Part shown: piece after piece, positions 37,323 through 44,893 of the stretch
How positions within the stretch are numbered: position 1 is the stretch's first letter
How the letters are laid out: each line of letters starts with the position of its first letter
From: Euryarchaeota archaeon UBA439
GTDB taxonomy: Archaea > Thermoplasmatota > Poseidoniia > Poseidoniales > Thalassarchaeaceae
Assembly: GCA_002497245.1 (NCBI GenBank)
Contig: DANB01000016.1
Coordinates: 1 to 63,403 of the forward strand
Reading direction: 5' to 3'
Length of the DNA: 63,403 bases
Position numbers and translations under genes: made by a program
The notes under the pieces: model-generated
Told to the model about the DNA's origin: nothing
Database searches by the model: none
What the model saw: only the letters and a program-made list of their open reading frames with translations

Positions 37323-38000
37323 ATGCCTCGCAGTTCTATGAAGGACACGCTAATTGTTGTTAATTTCAAAACTTACCAAGAGGCGCACGGCGTTGCTGCT
37401 GAAGAATTAGCAATGATTATGCAAGATATAGAGACAGATGCTAGGATGATTGCCGTGGTGTCCGCTTTTGACTTATCTTCTGTTGTTTCTGCAGCACCCA
37501 ATTTAGAAGTTTGGACTCAGCACTTAGACCCTATTAACTTTGGATCTAATACAGGTTGGTTACATCCTGAAACAGCCATATGTAGGGGGGCCAAAGGAAC
37601 TTTGATTAATCATGCAGAGCATAAAGTTTCTATCGAACACATTGCAATGCTCCTAGATAGTGTCCCTGAAGATTTCACTGTCTGTGCATGCGCCGCAGAT
37701 ATTGATGAAGCAAGAGCATTATCTGCATTAGAGCCTAATTATGTGGCAGTCGAACCTCCTGAATTAATTGGAGGAGAAATTTCAGTGACTACTGCGGATC
37801 CTGATATTGTTAGTGGAACTGCTGCTGCTATACGTGAAATCAGTAAAGATGTAGGAATTCTATGTGGTGCAGGTGTGAAAAATGGTGATGATGTTGCCAC
37901 AGCAATTAATTTAGGGACTTCAGGAGTTCTTCTAGCTAGCGGAGTCACTAAAGTTGACGATCCACGAATGTCTCTCAATGATTTAGTTTCTAAAATATAG
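37323..38000 (+). CDS. tpiA: Triosephosphate isomerase, archaeal type
   Basis: 225 residues, the short archaeal form. VNFKTYQEAHG holds the substrate-binding Lys, TLINHAEHK the catalytic His region, PNYVAVEPPELIGG the catalytic Glu, and LCGAGVKNGDDV and GVLLASGVTK the phosphate-binding loops. ATG 37323 and 37338 are both possible; the second begins closer to the conserved part. It lies 27 bp after the nucleotidyltransferase gene. Confidence 0.94.
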   Translation: MPRSSMKDTLIVVNFKTYQEAHGVAAEELAMIMQDIETDARMIAVVSAFDLSSVVSAAPNLEVWTQHLDPINFGSNTGWLHPETAICRGAKGTLINHAEHKVSIEHIAMLLDSVPEDFTVCACAADIDEARALSALEPNYVAVEPPELIGGEISVTTADPDIVSGTAAAIREISKDVGILCGAGVKNGDDVATAINLGTSGVLLASGVTKVDDPRMSLNDLVSKI

Positions 38001-38058
38001 CAAAATTCTTTTTTCTTTTCTAAAGAAATAATCTGAGAAAGCCAAAAAATCAGTAAAA

Positions 38059-38166
38059 TCACTGTTTTGCTCTCTTTCTAGATGCTTTTCGACGGCGAAG
38101 TTTCTTCTTACGCCATTTCCAGCGTTGGTTTCCTTGCTTCTTCCAGGCACGTGAACCTCGCTTCAT
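38059..38166 (-). CDS. Candidate eL41-like small basic ribosomal protein
   Basis: 35 residues, more than half Lys/Arg, with the core RWKWRKKKLRRRKASRKR. This resembles the tiny ribosomal protein eL41 (about 25 residues, almost all Lys/Arg with a WKKKR-type start), though the N-terminal ten residues are extra. The frame is open much further upstream, into the tRNA-Arg gene, but the internal ATG at 38166 is the sensible start. No strong ribosome binding site is seen. It is convergent with tpiA across a T-rich 58-bp gap. Confidence 0.5.
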   Translation of the reverse strand: MKRGSRAWKKQGNQRWKWRKKKLRRRKASRKRAKQ

Positions 38167-38232
38167 GCAGCCCGCCGACCTACTGCCCCTATATGAGCGA
38201 TTTGTATTGTAATAGATAATTCTAGAGTCTCG

Positions 38233-38240
38233 AAAAAAAA
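38233..38240 (-). terminator. T-run terminator after tRNA-Arg
   Basis: Eight A on the plus strand, so eight T on the transcribed sense, lie 8 bp beyond the encoded CCA of tRNA-Arg. A run of T is the usual archaeal stop signal. Confidence 0.5.
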
Positions 38241-38250
38241 TCTTTAGTGG

Positions 38251-38324
38251 TGGGCGATACAGGATTCGAACCCATGTCATCGGCTTAGAAGGCCGATATG
38301 ATATCCAGACTACACCAATCGCCC
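38251..38324 (-). tRNA. tRNA-Arg (anticodon UCU)
   Basis: Read on the minus strand, the acceptor GGGCGAT pairs with ATCGCCC and is followed by A and an encoded CCA (38248-38250). The anticodon stem TCGGC/GCCGA encloses loop CTTCTAA, giving anticodon TCT. The T-arm has GGTTCGAATCC. The D arm has AGTCTGGAT. No intron. It decodes AGA, a common Arg codon here, and AGG by wobble. Confidence 0.93.
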
Positions 38325-38365
38325 TTGGGCTGACGGGACAGTATCTCTTTGATGAACCCTACACC

Positions 38366-39142
38366 TCAAACATTTTCCTCAAGAAGTCCATCTACGGCGT
38401 CTTCTAATACCTCTTGCATTTGGTCTACATCGTCCCCAGCACTGTAATTTAGCTCTCCATCGTCCAATATATCAGTTCGGATATCTTTGACAGTTCTACC
38501 TGTTTTTTTCGCAATCTCTTTCTTTTGATGAAGGTTCTTTCTTCTTAAAGAAAATATATTTATCATTGCGGATAAACTTCTAAGAATACTTTCCAATACC
38601 GCAATAAGAAATAGGCTACTAATGAAGGATGTAGCGATTTCATTCAAACCATTGAATAATTCTTCAATCTCAGAAATTTGAACTTGTGCATCTCCAACTA
38701 AGAATACACCAAGTACGCCAAAAGGTAACATTTTCGCCACATCTCTAGATAAATCCTCAGTCCAATAAGAAAGAATTCTTACAGCACCAACTACTGATGT
38801 GGCGATTAGTGCGTTTCTTGAATGATCTGCATCTGGCGATAATAATGTCAAAATTATTGCTAGGACTAAGGTCCAGAATGTAATCAATACTGGTACGACG
38901 ACAATATACTGCAAAACAAAAAACATTGTTCTTGTATATTTTTTGACCCTTCCCGAAAGGTTGTCGGAGTAATGATTTAGATTTAGTGTAATTAGATCTC
39001 TTTTTGCCAATGCTCTGTAAAAGATAAATACAAAAACTGAGTAGATAGAAATTGCAACTATTGCTCCTAAAGTAGGATAAGATTCTTCAATCACTAATTG
39101 CAACAAATCTTCAATTTCAGACATGTTGCTAGGTATTTCCAT
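38366..39142 (-). CDS. Predicted membrane protein, channel-like topology
   Basis: 258 residues. Helices lie near 22-42, 72-98, 105-122, 138-150 and 165-190, followed by a charged cytoplasmic tail of about 65 residues rich in Lys then Asp/Glu. The layout is reminiscent of small ion-channel-like proteins, but no family signature is recognised. It may start at the second ATG, seven codons in. It follows the SprT-like gene by 39 bp on the same strand. Confidence 0.6.
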   Translation of the reverse strand: MEIPSNMSEIEDLLQLVIEESYPTLGAIVAISIYSVFVFIFYRALAKRDLITLNLNHYSDNLSGRVKKYTRTMFFVLQYIVVVPVLITFWTLVLAIILTLLSPDADHSRNALIATSVVGAVRILSYWTEDLSRDVAKMLPFGVLGVFLVGDAQVQISEIEELFNGLNEIATSFISSLFLIAVLESILRSLSAMINIFSLRRKNLHQKKEIAKKTGRTVKDIRTDILDDGELNYSAGDDVDQMQEVLEDAVDGLLEENV

Positions 39143-39181
39143 GTAGGAGCGTATACGTCTCCCATATTATGATTATGCGTT

Positions 39182-39736
39182 TCATGATTTGAATGGTTTA
39201 GCACATTTCGGACATCTAGTGGGCATAGACACTCTCTTCCTTTCCCAAGTATAGCCACAATCACCACATATCCACTGCCTCTCTGGCAATTTTTCGAGTA
39301 CTCTTTCCCTCATTTCTTGCAGTACTAAAGAATTGGAGAACTTTGGTGAAGGTGCAATCTCTGCAACTAAGTTGGCATGTATTTCCCCATGGTCCAATAC
39401 TCCCGATGCGTGTAAAAGTTCGTGAACTAGAGTATGTCTGTAGAGAGCTTTATCTTTATTCAATATAGGATTAATCCCTATAGTGACAGGACCACAAGAC
39501 AATTTCATTTTTCTTCTCCGAAATAATTCATTGGCATTATACTCAAATCGAGTCATACCTAATCTTGAATCATCACTATCGATCCAAACCATATTCAGTT
39601 TTTTTCCAAGATATTTGAGAAAGGGGGCATCTTTTTTATTCAATTTCCCTTTCAATACTTCAATTAATTCGTGAGGGAAATCCGGTTGGGTTGGCAATTG
39701 TCCGCCCTCCGCCTCGTCTCCCGGTGCTTCGCCCAT
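39182..39736 (-). CDS. SprT-like zinc metalloprotease
   Basis: 184 residues. The zinc-binding motif HTLVHELLHASGVLDHGEIH (HExxH with a downstream His) is at about residue 105, and a C-terminal zinc ribbon, CGDCGYTWERKR then CPKC, completes the SprT/Spartan architecture. Relatives cut proteins crosslinked to DNA; the archaeal ones are little studied. The N-terminus is a short acidic tail. The gene starts 53 bp from the tRNA-Ala gene on the other strand. Confidence 0.85.
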   Translation of the reverse strand: MGEAPGDEAEGGQLPTQPDFPHELIEVLKGKLNKKDAPFLKYLGKKLNMVWIDSDDSRLGMTRFEYNANELFRRRKMKLSCGPVTIGINPILNKDKALYRHTLVHELLHASGVLDHGEIHANLVAEIAPSPKFSNSLVLQEMRERVLEKLPERQWICGDCGYTWERKRVSMPTRCPKCAKPFKS

Positions 39737-39789
39737 ACCCTTCCCTGTTCCATTTCCCTTAAATGGCCGTCGTAGGTCCGATGTTTAAT

Positions 39790-39863
39790 GGGCGTGTGGC
39801 GCAGCTTGGAAGCGCGCTTCTTTGGCTAAGAAGAGGCCCCGAGTTCAAATCTCGGCTCGTCCA
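39790..39863 (+). tRNA. tRNA-Ala (anticodon GGC)
   Basis: Acceptor GGGCGTG pairs with CTCGTCC apart from a T-T at 6-67, and contains the G3-U70 wobble that defines alanine tRNAs. The D-stem is GCGC/GCGC, the anticodon stem CTTCT/AGAAG encloses TTGGCTA (anticodon GGC), and the T-arm is CCGAG TTCAAAT CTCGG. CCA is encoded at 39864-39866. No intron. Confidence 0.95.
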
Positions 39864-39873
39864 CCATGTGATG

Positions 39874-39882
39874 TTTTTTTTT
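39874..39882 (+). terminator. T-run terminator after tRNA-Ala
   Basis: Nine consecutive T, eight bases after the encoded CCA, followed by further T-runs. Fits archaeal termination at oligo-T. Confidence 0.6.
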
Positions 39883-40070
39883 CGACTCTTTTTCCTTTAG
39901 AAAATATTTTTCACAATCTTTAGAAATTTTTTTTTCTTATCTTTTTCCAAATATTCATTTGTTCTTTTTTTTATAAAACTACTTCTTATACTAAAGTCAA
40001 ATTATCAATATTTAGGATTAATAATGTTCAAATGTACAATATCGGTCATTTTTTCTATGATTTAAGGCAT

Positions 40071-40077
40071 TATATAA
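40071..40077 (+). promoter_or_regulatory. TATA box of glnA
   Basis: TATATAA is about 58 bp before the glnA ATG, predicting transcription from about 40100 and a leader of some 30 bases that contains GGCGGTGA as ribosome binding site just before the ATG. Confidence 0.5.
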
Positions 40078-40131
40078 TCTAATATTTCTTCAAACGAACA
40101 AATAATAAACCTAATGCTTAGGCGGTGACTT

Positions 40132-41139
40132 ATGGTAGATAAAGCAAAACTCGAATACATTTGGCTAGATGGATATGAACCGACTCAAAGCATGAGAAGT
40201 AAAACAATGGTTGTTTCAGATTTCTCTGGCAATATTGAAGATTGCAAACAATGGTCATTTGATGGTAGTTCTACCAAGCAGGCAGAGGGAAACTCATCTG
40301 ATTGTTTGTTAAAACCTGTAGCAATATATCCTGATCCAGACAGAATCAATGGTTATTTGGTGATGTGTGAAGTTTACAATGCCGATGGCACCCCTCATGT
40401 GACGAATGGGAGATCAACTATCGAAGAAGATGATGATGATTTTTGGTTTGGTTATGAACAAGAGTATTTCTTGTGGGATCCAGAAACAAATCTCCCATAT
40501 GGATTCCCTAAAGATGCAACTGGGCAGGGTCAGTTTTACTGTTCTGTGGGGGCCTCTAATACCTTTGGCAGAGATATAATAGAAGCTCATCTTGATATGT
40601 GTCTTGATGCAGGTTTGAATGTTGAAGGAATCAATGCAGAAGTAGCAGTTGGGCAATGGGAGTATCAAATATTCGCTAAGGGTGCTAAGAATGCAGGAGA
40701 TGAGATTTGGGTCTCTCGATATCTAGCAGAAAGAAATGCGGAGAAGTATGGTTTAGAGATTAATTGGCATCCAAAACCTTTAGGCGCTACAGATTGGAAT
40801 GGTTCTGGAATGCATGTAAACTTCTCAGATACTACATTGAGAACTTGTGGAGACGAGGAAGTTTTCAACAAAGTATGTGAAGCGTTTGGAAAGAATATTA
40901 AGAAACACATGGATGTTTATGGTGCACATAATGAGCAGAGATTAACCGGTCTCCATGAAACTCAGTCAATTCATCAGTTCTCCTACGGTGTTTCTGATAG
41001 AGGTGCTTCCATTAGAATTCCAATTGGGACAGTCGAAGACGGTTGGATGGGTCGATTAGAAGATAGACGTCCTTCCTCTAATGGTGATCCATACAAAATC
41101 GGTGCAGTTGTGATTAGTACTACTAAGTCAGCATATTGA
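40132..41139 (+). CDS. glnA: Glutamine synthetase, type II (eukaryotic/GlnII type)
   Basis: 335 residues, far shorter than the 440-470 of archaeal GSI. Makes glutamine from glutamate, ammonia and ATP. Type II signatures: YIWLDGYEPTQSMRSKT at the N-terminus, WSFDGSSTKQAEG (beta-grasp), FGYEQEYFLWDP (metal-binding Glu), GINAEVAVGQWEYQI, GATDWNGSGMHVNFS (ATP/glutamate site), RLTGLHET and RGASIRIP then EDRRPSSNGDPY. GSII is known from eukaryotes and some bacteria. GGTGA precedes the ATG. Its last 12 bp overlap the convergent oxidase gene. Confidence 0.95.
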   Translation: MVDKAKLEYIWLDGYEPTQSMRSKTMVVSDFSGNIEDCKQWSFDGSSTKQAEGNSSDCLLKPVAIYPDPDRINGYLVMCEVYNADGTPHVTNGRSTIEEDDDDFWFGYEQEYFLWDPETNLPYGFPKDATGQGQFYCSVGASNTFGRDIIEAHLDMCLDAGLNVEGINAEVAVGQWEYQIFAKGAKNAGDEIWVSRYLAERNAEKYGLEINWHPKPLGATDWNGSGMHVNFSDTTLRTCGDEEVFNKVCEAFGKNIKKHMDVYGAHNEQRLTGLHETQSIHQFSYGVSDRGASIRIPIGTVEDGWMGRLEDRRPSSNGDPYKIGAVVISTTKSAY

Positions 41140-42063
41140 TTTAATTTGCTTGACAACCTCATCCGCACATCCCCATGAGAGAGTAACCCCTGCTCCTCCA
41201 TGTCCGTAATTGTGAAATATTTTCTTACCCATTATCTCTTCTTCTTCCAATCTTACTTCGTAGCGAGAAGGCCTCAGACCAACTGCTGTACCAACAATAT
41301 TTCTTCTATCTAATTCTGGCCATAATTCCTCACATTTCGAAAGAATATATTCATTATCCTCTAATCTAATATTTTCTTCCCAGTCATCTTTTTGAGCGGT
41401 CCCTCCCAGTACTGTAACATCTCTCCGAGGTATTGTATAAGTCAGTGTCTCAGGTTTTTGGTCAAATCTTCCAAATCCTGGGTCTTGTTTGATATAGATT
41501 ACTTGTCCTCTAACAGGCCTTAGCTCGTTATCATCGCACAATTCTCTTCCCCCTAGACCACAACAATTCACTATTATCTCTCCAGGAACATCTTTCAATG
41601 TAGAGAATTCTTTCAATTCATAAAAACCACCTAATTTTTCAAATCTAGAAAGTAACCAAGGCATGTAATGATTCATTTCTATAACAGGTGCTTCAATTTC
41701 CCAACCAAAATTATATCCACTAATAACTTCCCTTCCTTCAAGAACTCTAAAATGAGGTATTTCAGTACTCCATCCAGGTAATTCGCATTTTTCTTTCAAA
41801 TATTCTCTTCCTAAACGCATTGTTATACATTCAATATTTTCTTCATCTTTCAGTCTTATTAATTCATAGAATGTTTCTGTAGACCATTTATTTGTTTTCT
41901 CAACTGGCTCAGCAAGAAATGGATACCACCATGCTGCAGCAACATCTGAAACAGTATTTGGACTCATATTTTTTGCAAAGATTGTAACTTTAAAACCTGA
42001 TTCCAATAGTCTAATTGCCGTCGTTAGTCCTGAAACTCCCGCGCCTAGTACGGTAATTTCCAT
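41128..42063 (-). CDS. D-amino-acid oxidase family flavoprotein
   Basis: 311 residues. FAD-binding motif GAGVSGLTTAIRLLESGF at residue 7, AAAWWYPFLAEP (typical of DAAO), RPVRGQVIYIKQDPGF, GLRPSRYEVRLE (substrate-binding Arg) and HNYGHGGAGVTLSWG near the end. It should oxidise D-amino acids to keto acids, ammonia and hydrogen peroxide, or be a related dehydrogenase. Its 3' end overlaps glnA, whose enzyme could recapture the ammonia; this link is inference. Confidence 0.88.
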   Translation of the reverse strand: MEITVLGAGVSGLTTAIRLLESGFKVTIFAKNMSPNTVSDVAAAWWYPFLAEPVEKTNKWSTETFYELIRLKDEENIECITMRLGREYLKEKCELPGWSTEIPHFRVLEGREVISGYNFGWEIEAPVIEMNHYMPWLLSRFEKLGGFYELKEFSTLKDVPGEIIVNCCGLGGRELCDDNELRPVRGQVIYIKQDPGFGRFDQKPETLTYTIPRRDVTVLGGTAQKDDWEENIRLEDNEYILSKCEELWPELDRRNIVGTAVGLRPSRYEVRLEEEEIMGKKIFHNYGHGGAGVTLSWGCADEVVKQIKSIC

Positions 42064-42148
42064 GGGTTGGAATAGAGGTATAGTAAATCATCTAGTCGGT
42101 ATGATAACAATCTTAATGATTGGACCTTTAGAATGTACAGGTTATAGT

Positions 42149-42334
42149 ATGCCCAAAGTCAGAAGGCCGAAAAAAGGTTGGTTTAGACCTTCAAAAAAGA
42201 AGCCTCGTCGAGGACCCCTAGTGTCTCCAAGTGAGAGAGGGCTTCCTCCGTGCCCTGCATGTGGGGAATGGAGTATGCAGAAAGATAATAATCGGAAAGA
42301 GATTTATTGCGGTGCATGCGGTGCTATTGCTTGA
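42149..42334 (+). CDS. Small basic zinc-ribbon protein
   Basis: 61 residues from ATG 42149. The first 30 are very basic (PKVRRPKKGWFRPSKKKPRR) and the rest holds a CPACGEW ... YCGACG zinc ribbon with a spacing of about 18 residues. It looks like a nucleic-acid- or ribosome-binding protein. No family is recognised. A longer frame from 42062 overlaps the start of the divergent oxidase gene and is less likely. Confidence 0.6.
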   Translation: MPKVRRPKKGWFRPSKKKPRRGPLVSPSERGLPPCPACGEWSMQKDNNRKEIYCGACGAIA

Positions 42335-42377
42335 TTTTATCGTAAATCCAATATGTCACAATCTCTCCGCTATCATT

Positions 42378-42442
42378 GTCGCAGTGATGAGGAACCGCAC
42401 CGGATATCTTGGGTATCGCGAGTGATGGGCGATCTGAGCGGC
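42378..42442 (+). ncRNA. Box C/D-like sRNA candidate
   Basis: GUCGC (42378-42382) and GCGGC (42438-42442) can form a 5-bp end stem just outside a perfect box C, GTGATGA (42384-42390), and a box D, CTGA (42434-42437). A GTGATGG resembling box C' lies at 42422-42428, but only five bases separate it from box D, too few for a guide. D' is at best CGGA. So it is either a single-guide RNA or chance. It lies in the 115-bp gap before the PrsW gene. Confidence 0.3.
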
Positions 42443-42449
42443 TTCCAAG

Positions 42450-44051
42450 GTGAATATATTGGATAGAATAGTAACTGATAACCAGGGCAGGAAATTACGT
42501 TTACTAGAGCCCACTTCTTTGAGTTCAGCCCCTAATGATTTTCAATTATCTAGGACTAGCAGACCTTTTAGAAGATATTTTTCTTTAGTTGCTAATTCAT
42601 TAATCATGGTTTTTCTCGTCCAAGCATTTTCGGCTCAGCTGATTGGTATTCTTGATGGTGAACCACTATATGTTATTGGATGTAGTTTTGTAACTTTTCC
42701 ATGTATTGGTTTTTTGATTTTCCTACATCGCCCCAAACTAATCGAAGTTAGATTATTAACATCTCATGAGAGTGGCATGTATGCTCATCCAATTCCTGAA
42801 GGCGGTTCAATTCAGACACCCAATCCTACGAAAATGAGCCGATTTCTTGTTAGAGATGATTCTATAATTGATACACCACCTTCATTTTGGATATGGGTTA
42901 TTTTTGCCATTTGTCTTTGTATTTCTTTTGTGATAGCAATAATTGAGATAATAGGTGGCGATTTAGGGCTTATTCTTTCTTTGATCATGGCTTTACCAAT
43001 GACTTTAATTTTATTTTCTATTCCAGTTTATGCTTGGTGGGCATCATCAACATCTTGGATTGGCCTTCCTACTCGTTTGAGAGATGCCGAATCATGGTTA
43101 ATTGCAGGAATGGCGGCGGGAATTCCTGCAATTCTGATTAATAGTTGGTTAACTCCTGCCTTAGTACCTTCATCTTGGTCAAGTGATACGGAGATGTTTA
43201 TCGTTTCCACATTTAGTGCCCCCATTGGTGAAGAAATTTTCAAGTTTTTAGCAGTATTATTCTTCATTTCTTCAATAAAAGGTCCCAAAACTGGTTTTCA
43301 AGTTGGTTTCACAGTTGGTTTAGGATTTGCTATTGCTGAAAATTTTGGATATCTCTTAATGTCATATGGAGAAGGAGGATTTACAGGATTATTTTTGACA
43401 TCATTAATTAGAGGAATTGGTTCAATCCCTGGTCATGCAGTATGGACCTCATTTAGTGGTGCTGCTTTGGGTTGGTGGATAAGTAACCCTGAAAATAAAG
43501 CAAAAATAATTTTTATTATGAAAAATCTTTCTTCTAAATCAATGGATATTATTGAGGGTATAGGAATTGATGTTGATATGGATGGCGATGTATCTGGATT
43601 TGATGGCAAAGAGTATACTATGTTAACTGCTCTTGAAGAGGCGAAAAAACCTTCTGATGTGACTAATTGGACTGTTTCTGAAGATAATTCTGAAAAAATC
43701 TCTACCTCTCTAATTGGCAATAATCCAATGTGGTGGATATTACCTGAAAATTATAGTAATAAATCGGTTATGTTTTCCGGAAATGACAGTGAAGTAGTTA
43801 ATTCTGAGCACAAATTGAAAATTATTCCTCCTAAATCAATTATTTTAGGTCTCCTAATTGCGATTGCTGGACATTCATTATGGAATGGTTCATCATTCAT
43901 CCTATGGGAAATTGGTATAATAATCGGTCTCAGTGAGGACGTGATTGTTTTACTCACCCTACTCTTGATCATTTTCCTAGTAATTCTCGTTCTTTTTGTA
44001 TCTTCTTTGCTCATGAGAGGGGTCAGCACAATCTCAGATATTAGTAACTAA
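42450..44051 (+). CDS. PrsW-family intramembrane metalloprotease
   Basis: 533 residues; the start is GTG 42450, or TTG 42459, which has AAGGTGA at better spacing. Multi-spanning. The PrsW motifs are APIGEEIFKFLAVLFF (catalytic EE-x-x-K), VGLGFAIAENFGYL and IPGHAVWTSFSGAALGWW (His). PrsW-type proteases cut membrane proteins, as PrsW cuts the anti-sigma factor RsiW in Bacillus. Here a hydrophilic acidic insert of about 90 residues (about 345-440) separates the catalytic helices from the last two, making it longer than the family norm. The target is unknown. Confidence 0.86.
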   Translation: MNILDRIVTDNQGRKLRLLEPTSLSSAPNDFQLSRTSRPFRRYFSLVANSLIMVFLVQAFSAQLIGILDGEPLYVIGCSFVTFPCIGFLIFLHRPKLIEVRLLTSHESGMYAHPIPEGGSIQTPNPTKMSRFLVRDDSIIDTPPSFWIWVIFAICLCISFVIAIIEIIGGDLGLILSLIMALPMTLILFSIPVYAWWASSTSWIGLPTRLRDAESWLIAGMAAGIPAILINSWLTPALVPSSWSSDTEMFIVSTFSAPIGEEIFKFLAVLFFISSIKGPKTGFQVGFTVGLGFAIAENFGYLLMSYGEGGFTGLFLTSLIRGIGSIPGHAVWTSFSGAALGWWISNPENKAKIIFIMKNLSSKSMDIIEGIGIDVDMDGDVSGFDGKEYTMLTALEEAKKPSDVTNWTVSEDNSEKISTSLIGNNPMWWILPENYSNKSVMFSGNDSEVVNSEHKLKIIPPKSIILGLLIAIAGHSLWNGSSFILWEIGIIIGLSEDVIVLLTLLLIIFLVILVLFVSSLLMRGVSTISDISN

Positions 44052-44119
44052 CAATTAACTTACATGTCTCTCCGAATCTTTGATGACCCCCCCCTCGTCG
44101 CAGAAAGACTGGAATCACC

Positions 44120-44854
44120 ATGGATATAGGAGACGACCAAATTATTTCTATTGGCCTTGTCTTAGCTCTATTGCTGCTTTCAAAGGTCAGAGATCTATTA
44201 GATAATAGTGGCTTATTTGCAGCTACATTAACAGGTCTCACAGTATCGTTAATGGGGCATTGGACTTGGCTGATTTCTCTATTTACATTCCTCATAATAG
44301 GTTCTTTAGCTACAAAATGGAAGTTAGATGAGAAGAAACTACTTTCATTGGAAGAGGCAAATGAAGGACTTAGGAGTTGGAAAAATGTTCTGGCTAATGG
44401 TGGAGCGGTCTCGATAGTGGCGATATACAACTTCCTTTTCCCCGGTCAAGAATGGATTTATTTTGCAGCTATAGCAAGTATATCTGTGGCTTTGTCTGAC
44501 ACTTTAGCATCCGAAATCGGGTCACTAGATACTAGGACTAGAAGTATCACAACTTTACAGTCAGTTCCTGCTGGAACCAATGGAGGAATGTCTCCAACAG
44601 GTACTGTGGCAGCATTGTTCGGTGCAATCCTCATTTCAATTGTTGGAGTAATTTTTTCTCCTGATGATTCTAAAATTTCTGAAATTCAACTTCTTTCTCT
44701 GTTGTCACTAATAGGTTGGCTAGGGTGTCAAGTTGATTCAATTTTAGGAGCGGTGTTAGAGAATAGGGGTTATCTCGGAAAACATAGCGTAAATTTCCTT
44801 GCAACATTTTCTGGTTCACTGATGGCAATTATTTTTTATTATCAATTCCTATGA
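44120..44854 (+). CDS. DUF92/TMEM19 family membrane protein (VTE6-like)
   Basis: 244 residues, about seven helices. The family motif is complete: SVALSDTLASEIGSLDTRTRSITT, then PAGTNGGMSPTGTVAALFG, and a late DSILGAVLE. Plant VTE6 of this family is a phytyl-phosphate kinase, and DUF92 is related to CDP-alcohol-type prenol kinases. An archaeal role in phosphorylating an isoprenoid phosphate is plausible but unproven. It lies 68 bp after the protease gene. Confidence 0.85.
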   Translation: MDIGDDQIISIGLVLALLLLSKVRDLLDNSGLFAATLTGLTVSLMGHWTWLISLFTFLIIGSLATKWKLDEKKLLSLEEANEGLRSWKNVLANGGAVSIVAIYNFLFPGQEWIYFAAIASISVALSDTLASEIGSLDTRTRSITTLQSVPAGTNGGMSPTGTVAALFGAILISIVGVIFSPDDSKISEIQLLSLLSLIGWLGCQVDSILGAVLENRGYLGKHSVNFLATFSGSLMAIIFYYQFL

Positions 44855-44893
44855 ACTAATTAGCGTTGACTTTGAGTAATAATAGGTGCTGGC

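Larger units (their letters stand above)
39867..40131. other. AT-rich intergenic region between tRNA-Ala and glnA
   Basis: About 265 bp without a gene, one of the two longest gaps in the window. It begins with the tRNA-Ala terminator, continues with many T- and A-runs, and ends with the glnA promoter and leader. No ORF of note and no clear inverted repeat acting as an operator was found, although a gene regulated by nitrogen would be expected to have one. Confidence 0.6.

Noticed and set aside
38059..38280. 73-residue form of the basic ORF
   Set aside because: Its first third is read through the tRNA-Arg gene and terminator; only the 35-codon form from 38166 is kept.
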